From: Natrarchaeobius oligotrophus
GTDB taxonomy: Archaea; Halobacteriota; Halobacteria; Halobacteriales; Natrialbaceae
Assembly: GCF_003841465.1 (NCBI RefSeq)
Contig: NZ_REFZ01000003.1
Location: forward strand, 124,001-188,000
Length of the DNA: 64,000 nt
Direction of reading: 5' to 3'
The notes beneath the pieces are model-generated. The model was not told the DNA's origin, ran no database searches, and saw nothing but the letters and a program-made list of their open reading frames with translations. Shown here in pieces: positions 26,121 to 34,263 of the stretch (the stretch's first letter is position 1; each line of letters begins with the position of its first letter). A program made the translations under genes and the position numbers.

Positions 26121-26220
26121 TCGTCTTCTGCGACTCGCCGCTCCGACCGCTCGTCTTCTGCGACTCGCCGCTCCGACCGCTCGTCTTCTGCGACTCGCCG
26201 CTCCGACCGCTCGTCTTCTG
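26121..26220. repeat. 30-bp tandem repeat, 3.3 copies
   Basis: Perfect 30-bp units at 26121-26150, 26151-26180 and 26181-26210, plus ten bases of a fourth. It lies between the 3' ends of the copper ATPase and the CDGSH gene. The period is a multiple of three and the repeat is open in several frames, but no start or domain supports translation. Confidence 0.9.
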
Positions 26221-26275
26221 TGGCCCGGTCCGGGGTTCGACCGACCGTCCGCCCGACGTCGCCCCGCCGTTCGAA

Positions 26276-26509
26276 CTATCCGTCTTCGTCGACGGTGACG
26301 ATCCGCTCGACCGCCTCCCGTTCGCCGTCGTCGTAGACGTACGTTACGCCGTCGGCTTCGTCCTCCGTTCGTCGGTGGGTTCCGTCACAGAACGGAAACG
26401 ACGCCGAGAGGCCGCACTGACACACCGCGACGTCGCCTTTCTCGTCGTCGACGTCGTCGGGATCGACGATTCGCGGACCGTTCGCATCGAGTTCGACCAG
26501 TCGCGTCAT
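26276..26509 (-). CDS. CDGSH iron-sulfur protein
   Basis: 77 aa from the ATG at 26509. It contains the CDGSH-type 2Fe-2S site: C-x-C in VCQCGLSASFPFCDGTH, with three Cys and one His as ligands. It also has the short beta strands at each end expected of the family (MTRLVELDANGPRIV and GVTYVYDDGERE). CDGSH proteins are small redox or cluster-transfer proteins; no specific partner can be assigned. A longer frame upstream has no better start. Confidence 0.9.
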   Translation of the reverse strand: MTRLVELDANGPRIVDPDDVDDEKGDVAVCQCGLSASFPFCDGTHRRTEDEADGVTYVYDDGEREAVERIVTVDEDG

Positions 26510-26695
26510 ACCCGACTCTCGGGGGTCGTGAAGAAAAACTCCCGGGAAACGAGGATCCGCGCGGAAGAGCGTCTTCGAGGCGGGCAGCGATCGGTACCGG
26601 ATCGCCGCGAACGACGAGACGAGGGACACAACGGGTGAGACGCCGGGGAACGGAAGCTACTTGTCCGTCGTCACGAATCTGATGCTACCGCAGTG

Positions 26696-26989
26696 ATGAG
26701 TCCGGACGCATCCACGACGGGAGTCGAGATCGCACTCGCGGTCGTCAAGACGCTGTTGCTCGTCGTCGGGGGCGTCATCACCTTCTTCGCGTACCGGGCG
26801 TACCGACGGACTCGCCAGTCGCCGCTCGGCTATCTCGCAGTCGGATTCGGGCTCGTGACCGCCGGACTCGTCCTCGCAGGGATGCTGTACGAGATTCTAG
26901 GCGTTGCGCTCGGGACCGGACTGTTGCTCGAGAGCCTGCTGATGCTGGCGGGCTTTCTCGTGATCGCCTACTCGCTGTACGCGCCGTGA
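26696..26989 (+). CDS. DUF7521-type membrane protein
   Basis: 97 aa with three membrane helices: ALAVVKTLLLVVGGVITFFA, PLGYLAVGFGLVTAGLVLAG and LLLESLLMLAGFLVIAYSLY, with a YRAYRRTR loop after the first. It matches the DUF7521 haloarchaeal membrane family as I recall it, often found next to sensor or regulator genes. Function unknown. A GTG at 26693 is an alternative start. Confidence 0.7.
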   Translation: MSPDASTTGVEIALAVVKTLLLVVGGVITFFAYRAYRRTRQSPLGYLAVGFGLVTAGLVLAGMLYEILGVALGTGLLLESLLMLAGFLVIAYSLYAP

Positions 26990-27192
26990 CAGTCTCCGCG
27001 CGACCGACGACGCGGCCTCGAGCGCGTTTCGGTCTCCTCGAGCACCGTCTCGAGGTCCTTGTCGCCTCGGCCGGAAATCGCGCTCCCCGTTCGAGCGTCT
27101 CGTCGGCCCGCTCGTACGGTCTGCCGTGCCGATGTGCCGGAGAAACCGCCGGACGACCCCAGTCCCACCGGAACTGACGACGGCAGTCCGTT

Positions 27193-30027
27193 TCACTCGA
27201 GCGTCCGATCGGCGTCAGTGCCGGGTTCCGTCTCATCGTCCGTGCGGGGGAGATCGACGACGACGGTCGTTCCTTGCGGATCGTTCTCTCGGAATCGAAG
27301 CTGGCCACCCGATCCGACGACGATCCAGTTGACGAGCCACAGACCGAGACCGCTGGCGTGGCGAAGTTGGGTGATCTCCCGGTTGCCCTCGAGCAGTTCG
27401 CGTTCGTCCTCGGGGATGCCCGGCCCGTCGTCGGAAATGGTGAGCCGAACCAGTTCGCCGTCCGAATGCTCTCGGACCGACACGTCGACGCTCGGAGTCG
27501 GTGAGTCGTTGTGTTCGACCGCATTCTCGAGCACCTGATAGAGCGCCCGCTCGAGGTAGGCGTCGGCCCGAACGAAACACCGGTCCGGAACCGACCGGCT
27601 CACGTCCACGTCCGGGTACTCGTTCTCGAGGCGGGCGCTCGTTCGACGGACGGCGTCGCAGAGGTCGATTGGCGCGTTCGTCGTTTCTCCTCCCTGGTCG
27701 AACGTTCGCTCGGCTGCGCGCGTTTTCTCGGCGAGTTCGACGAGTTCGTCGGCTCGTCCCTGGATGATTTCGGCGTACCGGCGTTCGTCGTCGGCCACAG
27801 CATTCTCGAGCATCTCGGCGCAACCGCGGACGATGTTCATCCCGTTTCGGAGATCGTGTCGGAGCACCCGGTTGAGAATTTCGACGCGCTTTTCGCGTTG
27901 CTTTCGTTCCGTGACGTCCGTGTAGAGGCCGACGCTCTCGGACGTGTCCTCGCCCTCCATCGGAACGACCCGCAGCATGAAATCGCGCAGTCCGTCGACT
28001 GCCCTGCGTCGGACCTCCGCTTCGAGGACCTCGCCGCGGTTCGCGAGACGGTTGAACGTTTTCGCCTCCGAGGAACGCCCGGGCGGAACGATGAACCGCT
28101 CGAGGCGCTCGTCGAGCAGTTCGGACTCGTCGTACCCGAAGACGCGCTCGAAGGCCGGGTTAACCGCGTCGACGATCAGGTTGGACTCCGCGTCGTGGCG
28201 GCCGACGACGACGGCGTCGGGAACGTTCTCGAACAGCGCGGCGAATCGGTCCCGCTCCGTTCGGAGCTGCTCTTCGAAGTCGATTCGATCGAGCGCGTCC
28301 GTCACGTGAGAGATCAGTAACTCCGCGAGTTCGACGTCGTCGTCGTCGAACGCGCTCGGTTCGGTCGAGACGGCCTGGAACACGCCGCGGTCTCCGAGCG
28401 GGACGCTCACTACCGAGCGAAACTCCTCGCGCGCCGGCGAGACGTCGTCGTCGGCCGAGAGGTCGTCGACGCAGTACGTGCGGCCGTTACGATAGGTTTT
28501 CCCGGCGACGCCGGCGTCGATCGGCATTTTTTCGAGCTCTTCGCCGTCGAGTTCCGCGGAGATCGCTTCCTTGACGAGATAGCCGTCGCGGGCGATATCG
28601 ACGACGCAGACGTCGAAGTTTAACACCTCTTCTGCGGCTTCGACCGTCAGCTCGTACACATCCCGATGGCGCTTGCAGTCGTCGAGTCGGGACGCGGTGC
28701 CGTGGAGGCTCTCGATCTTTCCCTTTCGGGCGGCGAGTTCGCGACTCGTCCGCTCGAGCTTTCGATCGCGTCTCGCCCGATCGAGCGCCGCTTCGGTCGT
28801 CGCCGCCAGAACGTGAATCAGGTGGATGTCCGTCCCGTCTAGCGCACCGTCGCTCGACGGCGCGACCGAAATCAACCCGTGATCGCCGAGCGGATGAAAA
28901 ACCGCGTTTCCGGCGGTCTCGTCTATCCGGTACGGAAGTTCGATCGTGTCGGTGTCTTCGACGACCGTCGGCTCGTCGGCGGTGAACGCCTCCCAGAGGG
29001 AGTGATCGCCCGGTTCGGCGTCCGGAATCTCCCCGGTGGTCTCCTCGAGGCGAACCGACGTGGCGGCGACCTCGAGTCGCGTCGCGTCCTCGTCGGTGAG
29101 TCTGACCGCCGCCAGCGGTCGATCGAAAATCCGCTCGGTGGCTTCGATCACGATCTCGGCCATCTCGGTCGCGGATTCGGCGCGAAGCAGATCGCTCGTC
29201 GTCCGGTGAAGCTGTTCGAACGCGCGGACGCGCCGGCGCTCGTCGGTGACGTCTCGAACGAACGATCGGACGCCGGCGACGTCGCCGGCGTCGTCGACGA
29301 TCGGGACGTCGATCCACTCGCAGGTGATCGTGGTCCCGTCTTTACGAACGGCGCGCCCGACTCGTCGGCGGTCGGTTCCCGAAGCGTCTTCACCCGCCGT
29401 CGCGATCGTCCGCCAGTACTCGAGGACGTCCGTTCGGTCGTCCGGTGGAACGACGAGTTCTGTCGCCGGGCGACCGATCGCCTCCGCGGTGGTGAAGCCG
29501 AACAGTTGCGACGCCGCGTCGTTCCAGGCGCGAACGTCGAACTCGGGTGTCCACTCGACGATCGCGATCGGCGACCGTTCGAGCGCACCGGCGAATCGGG
29601 TCGGTTCCTCCCTCACCCGTTCGTCCGCCTCGGAGAACGCGGCCGTCGACTCCTCGCCGTCCGCCGGGAGGAGTTCGTCCACGCGGGCGACCAGCGTTTC
29701 GACCCCCTGGGACTGGGGGACGTATCCGCTCGCACCCGCGGCCACGAGTTCCCCGGCGAGCGCTTCGGTCCCGTCGGCGGGATACGCGACGACGGGGACG
29801 TCGAGACGTCGCGATCGAATCCGCCTGCAGAGTTCGACGGTGGTGGCGCCGGGGAGGGCGTCGGTCGCTACGACGCAGCCGACGGTCGGATCCGCCAGCA
29901 GCGAGAGACAGCCGGCTGCCGTATCCACGACGTCGACCGTCTCGCCGAGACGAGACAGCGCCGTCCGGACCTCGTCGGAATCCCCGTGGTCGACGTAAAC
30001 GACGGTGATATCGATACCCAGACGCAA
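27193..30027 (-). CDS. Multi-sensor histidine kinase (receiver-like, PAS, GAF, GAF, PAS, HisKA, HATPase)
   Basis: 944 aa soluble sensor kinase. Approximate layout: receiver-like domain 1-120; PAS 145-265 (VEWTPEFDVRAWNDAASQLF); GAF 280-420; GAF 440-585; PAS 595-715 (DAVNPAFERVFGYDESEL); HisKA with the phospho-accepting His in RVLRHDLRNGMNIV; and HATPase with a N box (ENAVEHN), DDGPGIP and GLGLWLVNWIV at the C-terminus. The receiver-like domain reads ATDALPG where the phosphorylated Asp is expected, so Thr replaces it and the domain is probably not phosphorylated. The start is a TTG; no ATG or GTG fits better. The cognate regulator is not in the window. Confidence 0.9.
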   Translation of the reverse strand: MRLGIDITVVYVDHGDSDEVRTALSRLGETVDVVDTAAGCLSLLADPTVGCVVATDALPGATTVELCRRIRSRRLDVPVVAYPADGTEALAGELVAAGASGYVPQSQGVETLVARVDELLPADGEESTAAFSEADERVREEPTRFAGALERSPIAIVEWTPEFDVRAWNDAASQLFGFTTAEAIGRPATELVVPPDDRTDVLEYWRTIATAGEDASGTDRRRVGRAVRKDGTTITCEWIDVPIVDDAGDVAGVRSFVRDVTDERRRVRAFEQLHRTTSDLLRAESATEMAEIVIEATERIFDRPLAAVRLTDEDATRLEVAATSVRLEETTGEIPDAEPGDHSLWEAFTADEPTVVEDTDTIELPYRIDETAGNAVFHPLGDHGLISVAPSSDGALDGTDIHLIHVLAATTEAALDRARRDRKLERTSRELAARKGKIESLHGTASRLDDCKRHRDVYELTVEAAEEVLNFDVCVVDIARDGYLVKEAISAELDGEELEKMPIDAGVAGKTYRNGRTYCVDDLSADDDVSPAREEFRSVVSVPLGDRGVFQAVSTEPSAFDDDDVELAELLISHVTDALDRIDFEEQLRTERDRFAALFENVPDAVVVGRHDAESNLIVDAVNPAFERVFGYDESELLDERLERFIVPPGRSSEAKTFNRLANRGEVLEAEVRRRAVDGLRDFMLRVVPMEGEDTSESVGLYTDVTERKQREKRVEILNRVLRHDLRNGMNIVRGCAEMLENAVADDERRYAEIIQGRADELVELAEKTRAAERTFDQGGETTNAPIDLCDAVRRTSARLENEYPDVDVSRSVPDRCFVRADAYLERALYQVLENAVEHNDSPTPSVDVSVREHSDGELVRLTISDDGPGIPEDERELLEGNREITQLRHASGLGLWLVNWIVVGSGGQLRFRENDPQGTTVVVDLPRTDDETEPGTDADRTLE

Positions 30028-30148
30028 TAGTCACTTGACTCTATCGGGAGCAGCGCGGACTGCGGGCGTCGTCAGCATCGGACGAATCCTTTCGGTCGAC
30101 AGTCGCCCGCGCCTGAAAACGCGAGAATACCGTTTCGAACGCGTCGCG

Positions 30149-30826
30149 TTACGCCTCGAACCCGCGAAGAACGCCTTGACCGTCGGTCGGACCGACGTCC
30201 GGAAGCGTCGCGCGTTCGGGGTGGGGCATCAACACCGCGACGGTGTCGCGTTCGCCCAGCACGCCCGCGACGTCGTGCTTCGAGCCGTTGGGGTTCGCAT
30301 CGTCGGTGACCGAACCGTCCTCGTCGCAGTACCGAAAGAGCACGCGATTGCCGTCCTCGAGTTCGGCGAGACGGTCGTCGTCCAGTTCGTACCGGCCTTC
30401 GCCGTGTGCGATCGGAATTTCGATGACGTCGCCTTCGTCGTAGGCGGCCGTCCACGGCGTGTCGTCGCGTTCGACGCGGAGGTAGACGTGCTCACACTGA
30501 AACCGCGCGCTCTCGTTGGTCGTAAACGCGCCCTCCGTCAGTCCCGATTCGCAGCCGATCTGAGCGCCGTTGCAGACGCCGAGCACCGGAACGCCGTCGG
30601 CCGCGACCTCGCGAACCTCGGCCATGATCGGCGAGCGCGCGGCCATCGCGCCGGCACGGAGGTAATCGCCGTAGGAGAAGCCGCCGGGGAGGACGACGCC
30701 CGACGTCTCCGCCGGGAGCCCGTCCCCGTGCCAGACGATCTCGGCGTCGATCCCGAGGTGCCCGAGCGCGCGTTTGGCGTCGCGGTCGCAGTTCGAGCCG
30801 CCGAAGCGGACGATCGAAACCGTCAT
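30149..30826 (-). CDS. purQ: Phosphoribosylformylglycinamidine synthase subunit PurQ
   Basis: 225 aa class I glutamine amidotransferase. It releases ammonia for the FGAM synthase step of purine synthesis (FGAR to FGAM), acting with PurS and PurL. The catalytic Cys85 lies in VLGVCNGAQIG, the FGGSNCDRD start and LPGGFSYGDYLRAG are family signatures, and the His/Glu of the triad are in LMPHPERA. It directly follows purS, start against stop. PurL is not in the window. Confidence 0.96.
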   Translation of the reverse strand: MTVSIVRFGGSNCDRDAKRALGHLGIDAEIVWHGDGLPAETSGVVLPGGFSYGDYLRAGAMAARSPIMAEVREVAADGVPVLGVCNGAQIGCESGLTEGAFTTNESARFQCEHVYLRVERDDTPWTAAYDEGDVIEIPIAHGEGRYELDDDRLAELEDGNRVLFRYCDEDGSVTDDANPNGSKHDVAGVLGERDTVAVLMPHPERATLPDVGPTDGQGVLRGFEA

Positions 30827-31078
30827 CTACCGTTCGTCGACCTCCACGTCGTAGTCGTGGATGGTCGGGTTCGCGAGCAGTCGTTCTGCCATCTCGCTGG
30901 CGCGCTCGCGCGCGCCGTCTGCCGAGTCGGCCTCGAGGTCGACCTCGAACCGGTCCGCAGAGCGGAGCCCCTCGAGTTCGAAGCCGAGACGCTCTAAAGC
31001 CTGCTTGGTCGTCTCGGCCTCCGGATCGAGGACGCCGTGTTTGAGTCGAACCGTCACCGTCGCGGTGTAGGCGGTCAT
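30827..31078 (-). CDS. purS: Phosphoribosylformylglycinamidine synthase subunit PurS
   Basis: 83 aa from the ATG at 31078. It is a small alpha/beta protein with the PurS pattern (TATVTVRLKHGVLDPEAE, ALERLGFELEGLRSADRFEV, LLANPTIHDYDVEV). It bridges PurQ and PurL in the FGAM synthase complex. Its stop abuts the purQ start, so the two are one operon. Confidence 0.95.
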   Translation of the reverse strand: MTAYTATVTVRLKHGVLDPEAETTKQALERLGFELEGLRSADRFEVDLEADSADGARERASEMAERLLANPTIHDYDVEVDER

Positions 31079-31154
31079 CACCTGAACCCCCGTATCCGTG
31101 CTCAAAAACGCTTTCGCCTTTTCGGCGTGATACACGTTCGTGGATACGTCCCTC

Positions 31155-31469
31155 TTACGCGGCGTCCGTCACGACGATCGTGCCCGACCCGTGGACGGTA
31201 ACGGAGTAGCCCTCGAGTCGAAACGACACCGTTCCGCCGTTTCGGCCCGCGGTGTCGCTCGTCGGTTCGAAGATCGCCTCGAGGCTGTCGGGATCGATCC
31301 GGTCGTAGAGTCGCTCCATCTCCTCTGGTTCCCTCCCGGAGAGCGTCGCGACCGTCGTGACGATCGCCCGAGAGAGCGATTCACCCGCCGTCCAGTCGTG
31401 GGACAGCAGTGCGGTCTCCGCGTCGGGATCGATCCGGGATCCGCCGTGGTCGTTCGTTGTAGCCGTCAT
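31155..31469 (-). CDS. HalOD1 output-domain protein
   Basis: 104 aa from the ATG at 31469. It contains the HalOD1 domain: SLSRAIVTTVATLSGREPEE, DRIDPDSLEAIFEP, GTVSFRLEGYSVTVHGSG. HalOD1 is a haloarchaeal output domain often attached to or encoded near sensor proteins. Its biochemical action is not established. A tight TATA-like stretch (GGTATAAAT) lies about 70 bp upstream in the opposite sense. It is the last gene before a divergent region with purU. Confidence 0.8.
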   Translation of the reverse strand: MTATTNDHGGSRIDPDAETALLSHDWTAGESLSRAIVTTVATLSGREPEEMERLYDRIDPDSLEAIFEPTSDTAGRNGGTVSFRLEGYSVTVHGSGTIVVTDAA

Positions 31470-31863
31470 CGGACTCACCTGTGGAATGCTGACAGTCACT
31501 GATCGTGACTGAAAATTCGTTCCACGGTCGAGGGTATAAATCCCTGTCAGACATTTTTCATCCCGATGTACGACAAAATAAAGTTCGGTCGAAGACGGGG
31601 GCGGGATGGAGTCGGTGGCGACGTCATACGCTCGAGCGAACGTCGGACGCCGAGCGAATCCCGGGCGCATCACGACCACTTCCGTGAGAGTATCGGAGTC
31701 GGTACCGATCGAGCGGTGTGGCACCGATCGGAAACGGCGGCGTGCGAGGGCCGTCTCGAGCGGAAGGGGTTCTTTCGCGGTCGCGGAAAGCAGCATTTTT
31801 AGCCACTCGGGAACTGAAAGCCGTAGTAATGGAACGAAATCCGCTCGAGCGGAGGTGGCCTCG
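31470..31863. promoter_or_regulatory. Divergent region between HalOD1 and purU genes
   Basis: 394 bp. It contains an AT-rich GGTATAAATCCC (near 31534) and, at 31829-31867, a 12-codon frame with an ATG start whose stop overlaps the purU ATG (ATGA), with GGAGGTGG inside it. Otherwise nothing was recognised. Confidence 0.4.
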
Positions 31864-32814
31864 ATGACGACCGACGTAACCGAAATCACGGTGATCGGAG
31901 ACGACGACACCGGTCTCGTCGCCCGGGTGACGAGTCTCCTGTTCGAGCGCGGAATCAACATCGAAGACCTCGATCAGGCGGTTCGCGACGGCGTCTTCCG
32001 GATGTACCTCGCGGTGGACACCTCCGAGATGGTCTGTACGGAGGAGAAACTTCGCGCGGACCTTCACGATCTCGGCGACGACCTCGGTCTCGACGTCCAG
32101 GTTCGGTTCCCGACCGACCGCGACACCCAGCAGATCGCCGTCCTCGTCACCAAGGAGAGCCACTGCCTCGAGGCGCTGTTCGAGGCCTGGGCCAACGACG
32201 ACCTCGGCGCGGACATCGGCGTCGTCATCGGTAACCACGACGACCTCCGGCCGCTGGCCGAACACTACGGCGTGCCGTTTCACGACGTCGGCGACGAGCG
32301 AGGACAGCAAAACGAGGACGAACTCCTCGAGGTCCTCGCGGAGTACGACGCCGATCTGATCGTCCTCGCGCGTTACATGCGCATTCTCAGCCCCAACGTG
32401 GTCTTTCGCTACGAGGACCGCATCATCAACGTCCACCCCTCGCTGTTGCCCGCGTTCCCCGGTGCCGAAGCCTACCGGCAGGCCGTCGAGGAAGGGGTTC
32501 GCGTCGCCGGCGTCACCGCTCACTACGTGACCACCGACCTCGATCAAGGGCCGATCATCACCCAGCGGGCGTTCGACGTCCCCGACGACGCCGACGTCGA
32601 GGAGATGAAACGCCGCGGTCAGCCCCTCGAGGCCGACGCCTTGCTCGAGGCCGTCAGGTTGCACCTCAACGGGGACGTCTCGGTCCATCGCGGCCGGACG
32701 ACGGTCCGCGAGAACGGAACGAACTACCAGCTCGGCCTGCCCGAAGAGATCGACGACGTCACGCCGGATCGACCCGTCGACGGAATCGCGAGCGTGGTCG
32801 CGGACGACGGCTAA
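31864..32814 (+). CDS. purU: Formyltetrahydrofolate deformylase-type protein (PurU)
   Basis: 316 aa from the ATG at 31864. The N-terminal ACT-type domain (EITVIGDDDTGLVARVTSLL) extends to about residue 85. The formyl-hydrolase domain follows (IAVLVTKESHCLEALFE, IGNHDDLRPLAEHYGVPF, DLIVLARYMRILSP, IINVHPSLLPAFPGA and TTDLDQGPIITQ), which carry the catalytic Asn, His and Asp. The enzyme splits 10-formyl-tetrahydrofolate to formate and tetrahydrofolate, which can feed formate-dependent purine synthesis. The C-terminal 40 residues are an extension. The SD-like GGAGGTGG lies directly upstream. Confidence 0.92.
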   Translation: MTTDVTEITVIGDDDTGLVARVTSLLFERGINIEDLDQAVRDGVFRMYLAVDTSEMVCTEEKLRADLHDLGDDLGLDVQVRFPTDRDTQQIAVLVTKESHCLEALFEAWANDDLGADIGVVIGNHDDLRPLAEHYGVPFHDVGDERGQQNEDELLEVLAEYDADLIVLARYMRILSPNVVFRYEDRIINVHPSLLPAFPGAEAYRQAVEEGVRVAGVTAHYVTTDLDQGPIITQRAFDVPDDADVEEMKRRGQPLEADALLEAVRLHLNGDVSVHRGRTTVRENGTNYQLGLPEEIDDVTPDRPVDGIASVVADDG

Positions 32815-32984
32815 CCGTCCAGCTCCGTTACTTCTGAAACTGGTCTGCGTCGAGCAGCGACGTCGTACATTATTATTCACGTCTGTTCGTGGTTGTCCAA
32901 CTATATCCGGAAACACACGCATACTTGGCTATATATCGGATTGTTATCGAAACGTTCATACTCGGCTAGGCGGTATCGTGAAAC

Positions 32985-33158
32985 ATGATGCCTCATCGAC
33001 GGTCGGTCGAGAGGGGGGACGAATCGCCCCGTGAAGTGACCGCGGCGACCGACGAGATCGGCGGGCGCCGACACCTCGTCATCGCCGACCTGACTCGAGA
33101 TGAGGCGTGGCTTTCGATGCCCGAATCCGAAGCGTCGATGCTCGCCGAGTGGCGATAG
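32985..33158 (+). CDS. DUF7556-type small haloarchaeal protein
   Basis: 57 aa (or 56 from the second ATG at 32988). It reads as a short acidic protein with EVTAATDEIGGRRHLVIADL and DEAWLSMPESEASMLAEWR, the pattern of a small haloarchaeal family I recall as DUF7556. Function unknown. Its full-length ending at AEWR argues that it is a true gene despite the decayed DNA after it. Confidence 0.6.
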   Translation: MMPHRRSVERGDESPREVTAATDEIGGRRHLVIADLTRDEAWLSMPESEASMLAEWR

Positions 33159-33195
33159 CGACGCAGCACCTGATGGTTTTCCAAGCCCGAACGAG

Positions 33196-33231
33196 TGAGT
33201 CGAACCGATAGCGGTTGCCTGGTTCGACTCA
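33196..33231. repeat. 11-bp inverted repeat
   Basis: TGAGTCGAACC (33196-33206) and GGTTCGACTCA (33221-33231) can form a stem with a 14-base loop. It lies shortly after the 57 aa gene and ahead of the IS-type remnant. It may be a transcript end or an element boundary. Confidence 0.6.
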
Positions 33232-33310
33232 TACGATTTACTGTACGTCATTTTCGGCGCACTTGCGACTCTGGCGGCGGGTGCACCGGTACATCGTCCA
33301 GTAATCCGTA

Positions 33311-33328
33311 TCACGCGTCGACGCGTGA
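33311..33328. repeat. 18-bp perfect palindrome
   Basis: TCACGCGTCGACGCGTGA reads the same on both strands. It lies 12 bp before the IS200/IS605-type remnant in the decayed purU-purC interval. Role unknown. Confidence 0.6.
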
Positions 33329-33339
33329 CGCAGTACTAG

Positions 33340-33480
33340 ACGCTCTCCCTGTCGATCGAGACCCCTTCGAACAGCGGCTGGAGGTCTCCCTGAAGCTGTG
33401 CTTTCAGCGCTTGCAGTTCTCCCTCCGGATTCATCCCCGCGCTAAAGCGCGAGGCTTTCTCCTCGTTCTTCCGTAAGCGT
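33340..33480 (+). mobile_element. IS200/IS605-type element end, remnant
   Basis: The segment ending with CCCGCGCTAAAGCGCGAGG and GCTTTCTCCTCG has the short hairpin (CGCGCT-AA-AGCGCG) and flank typical of the ends of haloarchaeal IS200/IS605/IS1341 elements, the region that in complete copies makes the guide RNA of TnpB. No transposase or tnpB frame is left. Its edge falls within the C-terminal part of the DUF2267 gene on the other strand. Confidence 0.5.
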
Positions 33481-33789
33481 CATCGCGAGGGCGTCGGTTA
33501 CGGCGTCGGCGTACCGGTCGGCGTCGTGGGGCTCGAGGTCGGTGTCGTGAAGGCGTTCACCGACGCGGTCGACGAAGGCGTCTCGGTCGTAGCCCGCGCC
33601 GTCGTGATCGCCCTCCCGGACGACCGCCGCGAGGCCGTCGGGCAACTACCTCGCAACGTCTCCCGCCTGGCCGCCGGTTACGGTTTCCGCGAGGGTTTCG
33701 AGGACCGCTTCGGTCGCGACGCGCGTCCGGTCGGTCGTACCGAGGTGGCTTCCCTCCTGAACCAGTCCGTAGAACTCGTCTTCCTGCAT
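33442..33789 (-). pseudogene. DUF2267 protein, broken by amber codon and IS end
   Basis: Read from the ATG at 33789, the first 47 codons encode a DUF2267 start (MQEDEFYGLVQEGSHLG, TEAVLETLAETVTGGQAGDV). A TAG at 33648-33646 then interrupts the frame where the family has a glutamine, so CAG to TAG is likely. The same frame continues with LPDGLAAVVREGDHDG and a second repeat (FVDRVGERL) until it runs into the IS-type end at about 33475 and stops at 33442. Two independent lesions argue for a pseudogene. Confidence 0.7.
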
Positions 33790-33920
33790 GGGCGGCGTTT
33801 GAACGGCGAGGCGTATCGTAATTCGGCACGCAGATGCAACTCACGGCTCGACCGACGGCGGAGACGGCCGATGCTCGCGAGCGGGCAAACGAACGGGAAA
33901 ACGACGTCGAGTCGGGCAGT

Positions 33921-34127
33921 TCAGTCGGCTTCGTTCGTCTCGAGCGACGCGCTACCGGCCTGGCTCGCGTCGAGTTGCTCCGTCCACGTCGAGGAGACGA
34001 GGGGAGCGATCGCGAGGAACGTCATCACTGCGACGAAGACGACTAGCATGGTGCTGGCGACGGCGGCGATTGCGATGGTCGGATCGAACGGAACGATACT
34101 CGATGCGACGATGCTTGTGAGCGTCAT
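33921..34127 (-). CDS. Small membrane protein
   Basis: 68 aa from the ATG at 34127 (an ATG at 34160 would add 11 residues). It has one or two membrane helices (TIAIAAVASTMLVVFVAVM, TFLAIAPLVS) and a short acidic tail (QLDASQAGSASLETNEAD). No family was recognised. It precedes the decayed patch and is downstream of purC on the same strand. Confidence 0.5.
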   Translation of the reverse strand: MTLTSIVASSIVPFDPTIAIAAVASTMLVVFVAVMTFLAIAPLVSSTWTEQLDASQAGSASLETNEAD

Positions 34128-34263
34128 TTGCTCTCGAATCGAACTCGGGTCTGCCACCATATGAGGATTGCTGAATCGATTCGAGGATCGGTCGAATTCG
34201 CGACCGTCGAGGCCTGTTCCGTGGTACCGAAGGACAATGAAGCGAGCGGAGTAGACGAGCGAG

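Noticed and set aside
26121-26220. CRISPR array
   Set aside because: Units are contiguous with no spacers, and no cas gene is present.
33195-33476. Coding sequence for a TnpB or other transposase
   Set aside because: No TnpB RuvC or zinc-finger motifs in any frame; only the non-coding terminus of the element is recognisable.
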